64,000 nt of DNA, taken from positions 5,168,058 through 5,232,057 of the forward strand of contig NC_026661.2 of NCBI RefSeq assembly GCF_000004075.3, in the 5' to 3' direction. Positions 46,646-60,977 of this stretch are shown here, piece by piece; positions within the stretch are counted from its first letter, which is position 1; every line of letters starts with the position of its first letter. Source of the stretch: Cucumis sativus (taxonomy: Eukaryota > Streptophyta > Magnoliopsida > Cucurbitales > Cucurbitaceae). The notes under the pieces were generated by a model. It did not search any database, was not told where the DNA came from, and saw nothing but the letters and a program-made list of their open reading frames with translations. Made by a program: the position numbers and the translations under genes.

Positions 46646-49600
46646 TATATGACTAGAGATAGTGCCAAGAACCCCACATACGCATTACCTCTTCAGAAGA
46701 ATCTAAATATCGAAACAACGGGAAAAATGACCATTAGAACATAGAAGACAAAAGAAGCATTTCAAATTGATCATCTTGGAGACTGTCAAAGGCAAAAATG
46801 CTCAAAGAGGTAAGAAGCATAAGAATGCCATCCAATTCAAAGAAAGCAGGAACAAATTCTTGTGACAAAATTCATTTCATTTTCGGAAAGAGAGAAAAAA
46901 AGTCACAATTAAGCTACCCAGCAGCAGTCATCATTATCCCAAAACTACAAACAACCCTTCATTAAAAAAGAAACCCATAATAAGAAACAAAAAAAAAATT
47001 AAGATTAGAATTCGGAGAGCAATAACGAAAAGGGGACGAACCCATTAACAATATCATCAAGATCGAAGAGAATTAAAAAGACTAAGAGAGTGAATTAAGT
47101 AAAACAGTGAAATGAACCCATTATAGAATCCAGCAAAAAGAAGGCAATCTTATCTTACCCAGAGATAGGTGAACAAATCAAGGCGAAAAAGGGTGGGAAA
47201 TCTTGAAGGAAGGGTGTGGATTTAGGGTTTGGAAGGTGGGAGGAGGGAACGGAGAGAGGGAGCTGGAGCGGTGAAACTGGAAATCGCCGTGGTTTTGAAG
47301 GAATGGGCGAAAGAGTCATTTCGTTCTCGAGACGGTCCCCCAGTCAATGCATCGAGCAATCGGACGGTGTAGAAGAATTGTTGTTGGAATACAAGTAAAA
47401 CCGTTGGATTAGATTACTTATTATTTTAACCGTTGGATTACCCTTTGGTGTTTGGCGTTTTGTTTTGGGAATTTTTTTTTTTTTTTTTTAGGCTCTTCAG
47501 TTTATTGTATTTATTTTTCATTTATATATTTTATGTTACGATTTAATGTGCCTCCCTTTTCTCTTTATTTTTTCCACAATCAAACTTCTTTTTTTAATTT
47601 TATTGAAGTACAATGCAATAGAAAATTCTGGACACTCTTTAAAAGAGCATTTACATCTTTAATTCTCCATGAGCTTCTTACCAATACTTAGATCCTAACA
47701 TAGTCTTATCACTCTGCCTTTTAGTGTCAATCTTGCATGAACTTCCTTTCCTTAATTCTGTGTCATCCTTCACTTTGAGCATAGTAGAAATCAAAACCCC
47801 TCACATATATGTATCATACAAATAAATTGTTCTACCTCTTCCTGTACTAAAGAAATGATACATTCTAAAAAATTTCATATCAATAGATGAGAAACGACCT
47901 TAGAGGCCTTCATAAAGGCTCTCCATTATACATCCTCTACTTCCAAAGTTTTCAAGAATGTTCTTCAATATTCTATTTGGAACATTCATCTTATGCTTTA
48001 TGATTCAAAACACACTTATAATAAGATCCCTAACAAGGTTTCATATATTAGAAACCTTTATTTGTTAACAAATGCATACCCGATGGAGAAAAATTCATAT
48101 ATTTTCCCTTTCCTGATATTATCTTGCAAAAGTCAAATGATCTATCGTTTCAACAAAAATAGGGTATCGATGTATTAACACCAATGTTAGATTTGCAAAA
48201 CTATCGTACTAATCTTTATATGTCTACCTATCCTTGAAGGTTAGGTCTATAATAATGATAATAGGATAATTTATTTTAATAGACTCTTTATTTTCAATGA
48301 AATTGAGTGAATACAAATACTTTTGTTTACAACGAACCCTACAAGATTAATGGTCTATTTGTAGCGATTTTGTGGAGCAACGACAGTACGTAGTTTTAAG
48401 CAATGTAGGAAACAATGAACAAACAGCTGGTAGAGAATGTGCTGAGAGTATCTATTGCAACAGTTTTATCAATAGTTGGAATCGGCTTCAAAAGACTATA
48501 CTTAAATTGTAGTTGTTAATTACATCAAAATGCGACATCATCTAACAACTGTTGTTTCATGTGTGCAACAATTTTGTAGCTGTTGCAATTATGCTTTCAA
48601 TGGCAAAAGGTCTTTAAATCATATAGCGATAACAATCAATATAACCCTTCTAATTTGGATTATTGATTAAAAAAATTAATCAAACCACATTATAATTGCT
48701 GTAGTGTGATATGATTACAATGATTTATTATCATTCAGTAGTTTGTCATCTACAAAGGTATGTTTTTCCCCTTTATTGCAGCAGTCATAGCAACCTTGCT
48801 ATTTCACAACAGTTTGTGTAAACATCATGAATTGTTATAGTTTACTTCCCAACAAACTTATTTTGCAATTATAATTAGAAAGCTTTTCTATCTACACATC
48901 CATGAATAGACACCTATATGAAACATTGTGGTGTTGCGCAATGCCAAACTCAGTGCTAAAACACAAGAGTAGGAACATGAGTATTGTTGCGATGCCATCG
49001 GCATATTCAATATATAATGGTTCCTTATTTTAGCATGTGATGTGTTCTCAAATGCTATCCAAATTCTAGTAATTGTTTGATTGAAGTTTTATCTAATTTC
49101 TTATTGAAAGAGAGAGCATTAGATTAACTTTGATGAGATTGTCTGTTATTCAATTATGAACGACAATGATAAAAGAGTAATAGAGTTCAATAACAAAGAC
49201 CAAAATTAGTTTAACTCAATGGAGATTTGAAGATACTTAGCCAAAAACACTCTCTTTCTGCCTTTTGTTTCCTATTATCTTGTAGTTTACTTTTCACTCC
49301 AAATTTTCCTTTTAAGATTCATTGAAAATAGGATCGTCCAAGTTACTTTTTTTTTTTTTATGTTATAAATAAAATTTCAAAATTCGTTATGAAAAGAAAA
49401 ACCTTTTTTTTGTTTGCTTGTTTTTTTTTTTTTTTTTGGATTTAAATTTAAATGTAAAGAAATTATGAGTAAATAAGACAAATTAGGATAAAACAAGTTC
49501 GTTTTTACAAATGAAACAAAAAATCAAATAACACACGCAAAATATTAAATAATAATTTAAAAAATAATAATAATATTTTTTATTATAAGTTTTAAAATTT

Positions 49601-49928
49601 CAAAAGAGATCCACCACATCCAAGACCCACTAAGAATTGATAAATATATACACAATTTATCTTCAAAGCACATGAGATGGAAGTTTGTTACAAATTTTCA
49701 CCTGAGGAAACTTTATATACAAAGCCACCATCAATATTTGAAAGAGCAATGGGAATATATCATAATCAAAGTTCAATACTTTTAAGGAAAGTAATAAGCC
49801 CCACAATAGCAAAGATCAATAAATGGGGACATCAATCTTCCACTTCTTAATAACTTTTCTATACTATGGACCTGTGTTCAAATGGTCGATTATTTCACTC
49901 ACGACACCGACCACCATTGCCAAACCTC
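46646..49928. other. Intergenic region between PTEN2 and the RD21-type gene
   Basis: The first ~600 bases probably hold the PTEN2 leader (perhaps with a leader intron) and promoter. After that there is no coding signal. A TGCAACA/TGTTGCA-rich repeat lies at 48360-48860 and long poly-T runs near 49345 and 49418. Confidence 0.5.
48360..48860. mobile_element. Possible decayed DNA-transposon end (GCAACAGTT-type subterminal repeats)
   Basis: The core GCAACA(G/A)TT and its reverse complement recur at about 48456, 48547, 48564, 48581 and 48806. They include an exact inverted pair TGCAACA (48564-48570) and TGTTGCA (48581-48587). Dense short subterminal repeats in both orientations are typical of CACTA-class elements. 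No transposase, terminal CACTA or target-site duplication was identified. Confidence 0.3.
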
Positions 49929-52349
<2,421 letters not shown>

Positions 52350-54084
52350 GTTTGGTGGGATTTGGGAGAGAAGAGTGAAGAAATGGGAATGAAGGAAAAA
52401 GTGAAGAGGATTGGAGAATTAAATAGGAAAGCTGAGAAGAAGAAATGGGATTTGGGAAAAAGTAGTCCACAAATTACAGAGAATATTTGCAAGCTCGAAT
52501 CTGTTTGAAAAACTCCATTTTTTCGCCGTTGCTGAGAGGCTCTCCATAAAGATTCTAAATTTAAAATTTTTGCCTAAATAATTAAATTAAAATAAATATT
52601 TTAGCCAATAGATTTATATGAATCAAATATTATATATTATTATTTAGCTTAAATTACAAAAAAAAAGAAAAAAAAAAGGAGCAATTAGTTGATGGATTAT
52701 AATTAAATTAAATTCGTTAGTTGTTTCATAATCCCAAAAAAGAGAATTGCTTTAAATGAGGATTGATAAAAAAAGGGCATAATAAAAAGAGAAAAACAAA
52801 AAAGCTATCACCATCCATTCTTCATCCAGTAATTGATCTCTAAATTTGGGATGAAATTTATTAAACGAACTGTTAAATACTAACTTTAAAATCTATTTTC
52901 ATTTTAGGTATCATTTTAAATTTTATTTGTGCATCACCATTTAGATAGAATGGATAAAGAAAGAGTATAACCAAACTTTTATGGGAATTACTCTACTTTT
53001 TTTAGATTCGTCCAATTACTCATAATATGCTTTGACTAATTTTTTGTTTTTTAATTGATTGAAATTAGTGATTTTTTAATGAGAATTTTCATGTTACTTT
53101 TGGATGTTAATGGATCCAAATTTTGTTTTGTTTTATTTGAGTTTGGGAAGAGCAAGTGTGTATGTTAGGTTTTGAAGTTCCCAATCAAAAATATAGTATT
53201 TGTTTGTAAATAAATGAGATATATAATGACCCTCAAATTTAGTTCAACTCAATTAATCATTTCTTAAATTATGATATCTTAGGCTCTCCCTAAGATAATA
53301 ATCCGATCATGTTGGATATAGTTAACTCAAATAATAGAATTAGTTAGGTAGTAGATTTAGAAATAGTGTATATATGAATTTAAAAAGAGACGTATACACA
53401 ATATTAATTTCATAGTTAGGTTTCAATCATATATTATCTTGGATGATAACAAAAAAAAATCTTTTAATTTCCTATTGATTTTAGGTCTCGTTTGATTTGT
53501 CATTTGTTGATACGATTTTGTTTCTACACACATCGATGTTGACTCCGTTGGGATAAGGCACGTCCGACGTCGTCTCTTTAGGACATCGGAAAAAGTTTCA
53601 TTTTAGCTTACGCACAACGGCGCCGACAATACCCTCTATCCTTGTAGTGAAATAAGTAGAAGAAAAACAAATTTGAAATAATAAGTTTTCAAAAAAGGAT
53701 AGTTTGTTTTTTTTTTTCATGAAATATATTACTTTATTTTTAAATTTCACCACTAAATACAATTTTTAATTTATTTTAGAAAAATTGCATAAACTATCTC
53801 TGAACTATGAGGTTAATTACAATTACTCTTCCTTTATACTTTGTTAATAGTTGTAATTAACCCCTTTGTTAATACTTTGTTTTATGGAAATTCCCCAAAA
53901 TTCTATGCCTTTCACAACCATCTAAAACCAATTTTTAAAAAACGAGTTTATAAATATTGAATTTGTACGTTTAGATATTACTTTAGTCATCAAAAAGTAT
54001 ATATACTAAAATGAGTTATTTAAACTTTAACTTTTCTTATTAAGGTGTGAGGTAAGAAAATCGAGCCTCTAAGAAGAGATGAGT

Positions 54085-54272
54085 AATAACCCATGTCCCA
54101 CATTGCATAGGTTACGTAGTTGAAAAAAACGGGTATAAATAAATACGTCATTCTCCTTACCTTTTTGCATAATTTGTGTTGGAGAGAAAGTAGTCCCATA
54201 AACCATACTCATGTTGCTTAGGTAACAAATTCAACAAAAATAAGTATAAATATACAGCACATTATTTCTTCC
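54085..54272. repeat. Two diverged direct copies of a TATAAATA-containing unit
   Basis: Copy A runs CCATGTCCCACATTGCATAG...GGGTATAAATAAATAC; copy B runs CCATACTCATGTTGCTTAGG...AAGTATAAATATAC. Order and spacing of the blocks agree although the sequence has diverged. The TATAAATA at the same place in each suggests decayed LTR- or promoter-like sequence. Confidence 0.4.
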
Positions 54273-56323
54273 TTTTTCAAATGGAATTCTTTATCTACAT
54301 TATTCTCTTTATACATATTTTCTCCCGTCTTTCCTTTTTTTTTTCTTCTCATTCAAATGAGGTTCATTTATTATTTGAAGTTGAGTGGCGCTCGAACCCT
54401 TTGACATACTAACGCACTTGTTAGACAAATTCTAATGTTAAAAATGTAGACATATCTTGTTCAAAACTAAACTTGTAAAAAAAAAAATCGTTAATATATA
54501 TAAAATGAGAAAACCAAACCTCTAACTTTATTAGAAATTAAATAGACGTAGTTATGTACTAAAGTGAGCTTAGCTTTGTGGTTATTTACGTTATCTTATT
54601 CCGAGAGGAAGAAGGAAACAATAAAGGACGATAGGTACTAAAAACGGGTAGTGCCAAAAATGAATAGATAAATGGGATGAGACGTGAGGGATGGGAAAGA
54701 AAAAAGGGCACAATAAATTATACCAAACAAAGGATCCCTAAGGGCTAACACTTCCGTTCACGAGACATTTTGGGTTTCTAATTTGGAGAATTGGAATTAG
54801 GGATATACCAAAATTCTCACACCAAAACTATTATTATATCCAAAGTTATGATATATTAGTAGACATATTGAAAGGTAAATATATGGATTTTCGTAGAGTT
54901 TCTTTTTTTCTTTCTGAATTTATGTGAAGTAGATATGATTCAAAGATAAATATATATATTAATTAGTTCATTTTACATTAGGTATTAGTATTATACATCA
55001 AATGTAGCTTTTCTTTTTTAAAAAAACCTTATTAATTAAGATGAGAAGGGATATATATTAGTTAGAGATCATAAAATGTGATTTTACTAAGGTCTATTTA
55101 CATTAGATTATTAGCAAAAGAAATTGTGTAGATATTCGTTTTAAATTTCATGTAGATATACTCTAGTTTTTCTATCCTTTCTTCAATTCTTATATCAAAT
55201 TTTCTCGCAACTAAAATTAGACTTCAAACTAAAATATAAAATCTCATAAAATTTCACAAAATTCTCCTCAAGTTACCAAAATGATAAACATAAAATGTAT
55301 ACTTGGTTATTATTGATCATATTACTAACGTTCAATCTTATTAAAAACATATAATTTTTTAAGATCCCTTTGGTTCTTCCATTGTTCTCTTTCATTTTTA
55401 TAATCTATATACCTTAATTAAAATAGACAAAAAAAATTCTATGAGATAAACAAAAGTCAAATAGTTAGCAAGGAATCAAAGAGGAAAAAAAATAGAGAAA
55501 ATAAAGAAGTGTTAGTTTGTAGATTGAAGTAAAATAAGCAAGAGCGCCGGCTATGTAAACATTTGAAATAACTTCATATTGTTTGCATACTAGTATTGCT
55601 TGTCACATAGAAAAAACATATGTGTGTAGCAAGTAGAAAATTTGAATATTAGAATGGATTTGTGTACACTTTCATAAAAGTTGTGATGATGTATTTATCA
55701 TAAAATCTTGATTTCAAATGTCTTTATCTAAGTTTCAGTTATCTTTCGAATTAAATGGATTAGAACATACATTTGGCATGCCCTCGTCTCATTCTTAAAA
55801 TTGTGAGACTGAAGGCCTCAACTACATCCTTGGTCAAGACCAAAGAAGTTAATTTGAGATTATGACTAAAACTATCTTCTTCCTCAAGTCTCAAGTATGT
55901 CATTGTACACTTCATTCATCAAATGAAGATCGTTCACCTCAACCTCATTCTTAGTGGAGGTCAAGGCCAATTGAGCTTCTTTGGCCCGATTAACCCTTTT
56001 CTTTCAAGTCCATTTCATTCTATTAGCCCAACTTTTTTTTATCAATTCATTATGGTTTTCTTAGGCTCATTAACTCTCTCTTTTCCGTCACTTCTACCCT
56101 TTTGAGTCCAACAATGGCCACTAACAACTATAAAGAAATTTCCCCATCTAACAAAAACTTTTAGCTCAACATGCATGTACCAATCAAGATACTCACATCC
56201 AACACTTACACTTTAGAGAACCAATCAAATATATAGGATCAAAAACTAATGAACCCCACCAAAAAAAAGTGAATCATATGTAACCAAAGAAAACTTGTTC
56301 TATCCTCTTATACATCATATCTA

Positions 56324-56333
56324 TATATAAATA
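56324..56333 (+). promoter_or_regulatory. Probable TATA box of LRR gene 1
   Basis: TATATAAATA lies about 160 bases upstream of the start codon, followed by a C/T- and CA-rich leader. Confidence 0.5.
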
Positions 56334-56489
56334 TTGAATTGCAAAATTTCCTTTCAATTTGACTTTTCAAAATAGCCTTCTGTCTTCTTCCTTCTTTTTC
56401 TTTCTATATCATTTCCATGTTCATACGATCTAACAATTGTAAAACACACTCACACTCACAAACACACATATTAGGAGAACGGCCCATGA

Positions 56490-58070
56490 ATGAAAATGGC
56501 CACAACCTCTGCTTTTGCATTTTTATCCATCTTTAATCTCCTCCTCTTCTCCACATTTTCTGCTCTCGCCCTCGATATCGGTATCGGCATCGGCATTGGC
56601 AGCAATGGAAAGACCCCTCCTCCCTCGGAATCCCCTGATTGCAACACTCCTCCTCCACCACCACCACCACCACTTCCTCCTCCTCCTCCTCCTCCTACAC
56701 TACCGCCGCCACCACCGATGCCAAAGCCGCCAAGAAAGCAACCACCATCGACCTCCCCAACAAAACCGCCGGCGCTGCGATTTGAGAGCGAGAGAATTAG
56801 AATTGCGTATTTTGTGATAAAGGACTACAAAAGTAGAATCGAGAATGACCCATTGCAGGTTAAGAAAACATGGGTTGGGACAGACGTTTGTCATTACACT
56901 GGATTCAGTTGCGACGTAGTTCCCAATTACGGAAAGCAGAGAGGGGTTTCGGGCCTTAGCTTCAACAATTTCAATTTCAGTGGCCGAAGATTGAGCCTCG
57001 ATGGGCTAGTGGAAAAGCTGCCGGATCTCACATTCTTCCATGCTAATTCAAACTTCTTCTTCTCCACCATCCCCAAACTCATCTCCACCGTCAATTTCTT
57101 TTACGAGCTCGATCTTAGCAATAACAAATTTACAGGGCCGTTCCCCAGTGAAGTCCTGGGCGCTGTTAATCTGACATTCTTGGACATCCGATTCAATAAC
57201 TATTACGGTCCGATTCGGTCTGAGTTGTTTGATATGGACATTATCACCGCCATCTTCCTCAACAACAATAAGTTTAATCAGGACATTCCGGCCAACCTCG
57301 GCAACACCCCTGCTCGGTACCACATTCCTCAAACTTTTGTTTTTTTCCTTCTCAAACCTGATATTTAGAGGAATTACAAAAACAACAACTTATACTTAGA
57401 GGTGTGTGGAATATAAAACTTCGTTATATATTATTTATTGAGCAGATATTCTAAGTAGCATTCCCATGATTAATCAGTCATTTTGCACAGGTACCTAACA
57501 TTCACGAGCAACGAGCTCACCGGCCCAATCCCAAAAAGCATCGGAATCGGAAAAACAAAGAAGAACCTAATCGAAGTTCTCTTCTCCGACAACAAGCTTT
57601 CTGGCTGCTTACCAATGGAAATCGGTCTCTTAGAGAACACCGTTCTCTTCAATGCAAGCAAAAACTGCCTCACCGGCCCAATCCCATACTCCTTTTGCTG
57701 CTTAACCAAAATGGAGATTCTCAATTTCTTCGGCAACAACTTATACGGTGCCATTCCGGAGGACGTCTGTAAATTACCCAACCTCCAAAAATTCAACCTT
57801 AGCAACAACTTCATCACCCAAGTCGGCCCCGTCTGCCGGAGCTTGATCTGGAAGAATATTCTTGACGTTTCTGGAAACTGCATTTTGGGTCTGCCAAAAC
57901 AGAGGCCGGAGAAGGAATGTACGAACTTCTTTAGCAAAGCTCATTCTTGTCCTGATGAAAAGTCTATGAAGATTATTCCTTGTAAGGCTACGGATTATTA
58001 CCAGTCCCATCCACCGCCACCGAGGAAGCTGACGGAGATGAGAACTACTGCTGCTCTTATTCCTAATTGA
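56490..58070 (+). CDS. Secreted proline-rich LRR protein (At4g06744-like), copy 1
   Basis: Two exons (56490-57316, 57491-58070), 468 aa. Order: signal peptide (to about residue 28); a short poly-Pro segment with two PPPPPPPP-type runs; an N-terminal LRR cap with KTWVGTDVCHYTGFSC; about 9-10 plant-type LRRs (for example FFYELDLSNNKFTGPFPSEV and LTFLDIRFNN); then a Cys-containing C-cap (DVSGNCILGLP...KECTNFF) and a short tail. The LRR part resembles Arabidopsis At4g06744 and the LRR half of LRX proteins, which bind RALF peptides and act in the wall; unlike LRX, the Pro-rich part precedes the LRRs and there is no C-terminal extensin domain. The intron falls in phase 2 after NTPAR, as in copy 2. 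Alignment with copy 2 and the better context (aaaATGg) favour the second in-frame ATG at 56496 as the true start. An out-of-frame ATG at 56486 precedes both. Confidence 0.88.
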
Positions 58071-59392
58071 TTTGATGTCTTAGTATATTGCATCTCAACT
58101 TTTAATTTTAATTCCAACTTATGTCTTCTCAATCTATCATCAAAAGAGCAAGTTCAAACTTGTATTATCAATTTGTAAGATGAAAATTTGTGTGCTAAGT
58201 AAAATAATGCTTCATCTCTTTCTCATGCATTTTTGTTTACATTGTAGAAAAGATATATATACACAGACACACATGTGGTAACCTGTGTTTACCTTATTAT
58301 TATTTGAATCCTTATATAGTTGAGGTTGAGTTTTCTTCCCTATTCGACAAAATGCAGCATTTCTAACCGGAAAACGAATAGCCTCTCTACTCTCTAGTTG
58401 ACATGAATTGCAGTATGCTTTAATATTTTCTTAATAACCCATCAAAGATCATAGTAATCTAAAGATGCAAATTCCAAGAGAGGATAATTGAGTGGTATAA
58501 GAAAGGGTTATCTGGTAAGATTTAAGGTAGCCAATTATCTGGTGTTTTTGTTTTGAAGTGTTCAATAATTTGGTTGTCATGTCAAAGAGCACCAAAAGGG
58601 TGGGGGAGTCAAGTTGCATGCACATGGGCTATGGCATCGCTTGGTGACAAAGCACTTTTGCAAATTAATAATTTTTGTTACTACTTGTTTTGTATTCGAG
58701 TAATTCTATCTTAAATTCCTTTCTTTTACCTTTTTCTAACTCTTTAGAGGGATAAAAAACCATATCCACTTGAATATATATACTCTATTTGTGTTTGAAG
58801 ATTCAACATATCATTCTTTCATTTTTCATACCTTTTTCTAACTCAATAACTTTGCATAGTTGGATATTTTAAAAAATAGCAACATATTGAAACTAACTAT
58901 ACCAAAAATTCTCGCCTTTTTAAATATTTTGCAAAAAGTATTCTTAAACTTTTAAAACATACAAAAATTTCATTAAAGTTAGTTTATATATATATAGAAA
59001 CGTTAAAAAAAACTATTGAAAAGTTTAATAAATACCATTAAACTTAAAGTTAAAAAAGTGCTCTCCTTAATCTAAATTGTACACAAATTTACTCAGCAAC
59101 CAAAGTCTTTAAGTTAAATCTAAAATTTCACAAAATCTCCTAAAACTTTAAAATAAAAGTTTTTTTTTCTTAGAAAGAGTGGATAAAAATGAATGGCCGG
59201 TTCTATTTCAATGAAAATATCTAAAAGATAAAAGTTAGTCAATCGATCATTCTCTTGAATAAGAAAAACTTCTAAAAATATGTACATATATAGTAAAATA
59301 TCATAATCTATTAATATTTATCTATGATATACCATAACATACCAAAATAGCCTACTATTCAGTGTCTAACATGATAGAAATTAGAAGTGTAG

Positions 59393-59703
59393 GAATATGG
59401 GTTGAACCCTACAACCTGGACTACCTAACTCATGGTTGGTTTGGGTTAAAAAAATTAAGTTGCAAGAATATGGGTTGAACCCGACAATCCGAACTATCTA
59501 ACTCATGGTTGGTTTGGGATAAAAAAATTGAGTTTTTTCAGGTTGGGTTGGATCATGGTAGGTTGGAGCCTGGAGGGTTGAAAATTTTGGTTCAACCCAA
59601 CTCACCCGAATTAATATAATGTATATTATATGTATAAATATACATATTTATATTATTTATTTTGTAAAATAAAACTTTAAAAATTAGGTCTTCCTCTTCT
59701 CCT

Positions 59704-59737
<34 letters not shown>

Positions 59738-59990
59738 CTTCACCTTCACGCACATAGTATCATTCGCGTCACATCCCTTACTCTCTTCTCATTATTTTGA
59801 ACTTTACAAGTATTGAAAAGTAGGAAAAAAAATAATACAATCAGACAACCCAATTCAACTTATATATTTACGGATTGAGTTGAAAACTAAATTCGGGTTA
59901 TTCGAGTTGCCAATCCAAATAACCTGAAAATATGGATTGGGTTGAGAATGTCTTCCAACCCAATCTAACTCAACTCGATTATACTCTTCT
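59393..59990. mobile_element. Possible non-autonomous transposable element rich in GGGTTGAACC/CAACCCAA
   Basis: The left part holds two 73-base tandem units (59393-59465, 59466-59538), each with GAATATGGGTTGAACCC and ACTCATGGTTGGTTTGGG. The right part (from about 59845) carries the same kind of words in the opposite orientation (CCAACCCAATCTAACTCAAC, CAACCCAATTCAACTT). Between them lies a hexamer array. The inverted layout of GGGTTGG and CCAACCC ends suggests a foldback or hAT-like non-autonomous element; exact ends and target duplication were not found. Confidence 0.4.
59701..59749. repeat. (CCTTCA/CCCTCA)n hexamer array
   Basis: Eight six-base units alternating CTTCAC and CCTCAC, inside the compound repeat. 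Confidence 0.9.
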
Positions 59991-60884
59991 TATGTTAATA
60001 GACATAGACACAAAAAGTAGTATAGATTGATGTATCACACCATACCTTTTTAAATTTAATTACGTTATAAACTGAAACCCAATGAAACAAAGAAGTTTGG
60101 AAGTGTATGAGTCAATCTAAAGAAAGTATTATAATGGCTTTCCTCACAGCCCAAATTAGAAAGCCCAATGATTGGGAAAAATCAAAGTGGAGATTCATTG
60201 GCAAATTGGAAAATGACAAACAAATTTACACTCCCTTTGGATTCAAAAATAATACTTGTTTGGAATGAGAAAAGTAAAAGAATTGTTAACCTTATAGTTG
60301 CTCTTAAATGCATCCCAATGGAAAATAAATAGCCAAATTGTACTTTCAAAGTTATCCATGAAAATGGATTGTCTTAACTTGTTGGTAAAAGCATTAAATG
60401 GCCATTTTTCTGACACTATGGACCTATCAACTTTTGATATTTCTTCTACTCTTAACAAATATTTGACATAATTTGTTACCACATAAATAGCTTATAATAA
60501 CATATTGGAAAAGGTTAACTCACTTACTCTGGCCCTATATATTATACACCAATGGCAACATTGTGCATGGATATGTCCCTATGAGTTCGTGGCTCTAAGT
60601 TCGAATGGTGAGTTCTTGTTGAGTTCATGTTAAATCTTGTTTAAAAATCTTGTTTAGTTTAGAAGATTAATTAGTTTAATTTAATAATTAGAAATTGAGA
60701 AACTTTTTTCACCAAGAAAAATGAAAAAAAAAAATAATAATAATCAAAACAGAAGTTGTGTCCTACGTTGCATTATTATGGTTCATAAAATTGACTTTTC
60801 AACATATAATTTTAATGCTACCACACCATTACTCTCTCTTTGCTTGTGTTTGTTTATTTCTTTATTTTTGATTTTGGTTGATTC

Positions 60885-60891
60885 TATATAA
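60885..60891 (+). promoter_or_regulatory. Probable TATA box of LRR gene 2
   Basis: TATATAA lies 93 bases upstream of the ATG at 60978. Confidence 0.45.
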
Positions 60892-60977
60892 TTCCGATGC
60901 CATTTTTGTACCGACGATCTCTTGAGAAAATAAAGTGTTAATCCAAATTTGCATGGGAAGAAGGCCAGAGGGAAAAC

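Larger units (their letters stand above)
52350..56489. other. Intergenic region
   Basis: Promoter of the RD21-type gene on the left and of the first LRR gene on the right; no gene between. Features seen: a GC-richer patch at about 53520-53640 with CGTCCGACGTCGTC and GGCGCCGAC, and two diverged copies of a ~75-base unit at about 54085-54160 and 54190-54272. Confidence 0.5.
58071..60977. other. Spacer between the tandem LRR genes
   Basis: No gene. It contains the 3' flank of copy 1, a compound repeat at 59393-59990 and the promoter of copy 2. The rest is AT-rich. Confidence 0.55.

Noticed and set aside
54385..54440. GGCGCTCGAACCC, resembling the T-arm region of a tRNA
   Set aside because: No acceptor, D or anticodon arms can be formed around it.
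57301..57368. Readthrough of LRR-1 exon 1 giving a 292-residue protein
   Set aside because: The downstream exon resumes the LRR protein exactly as in copy 2, so the intron is real; retention would be a minor isoform at most.
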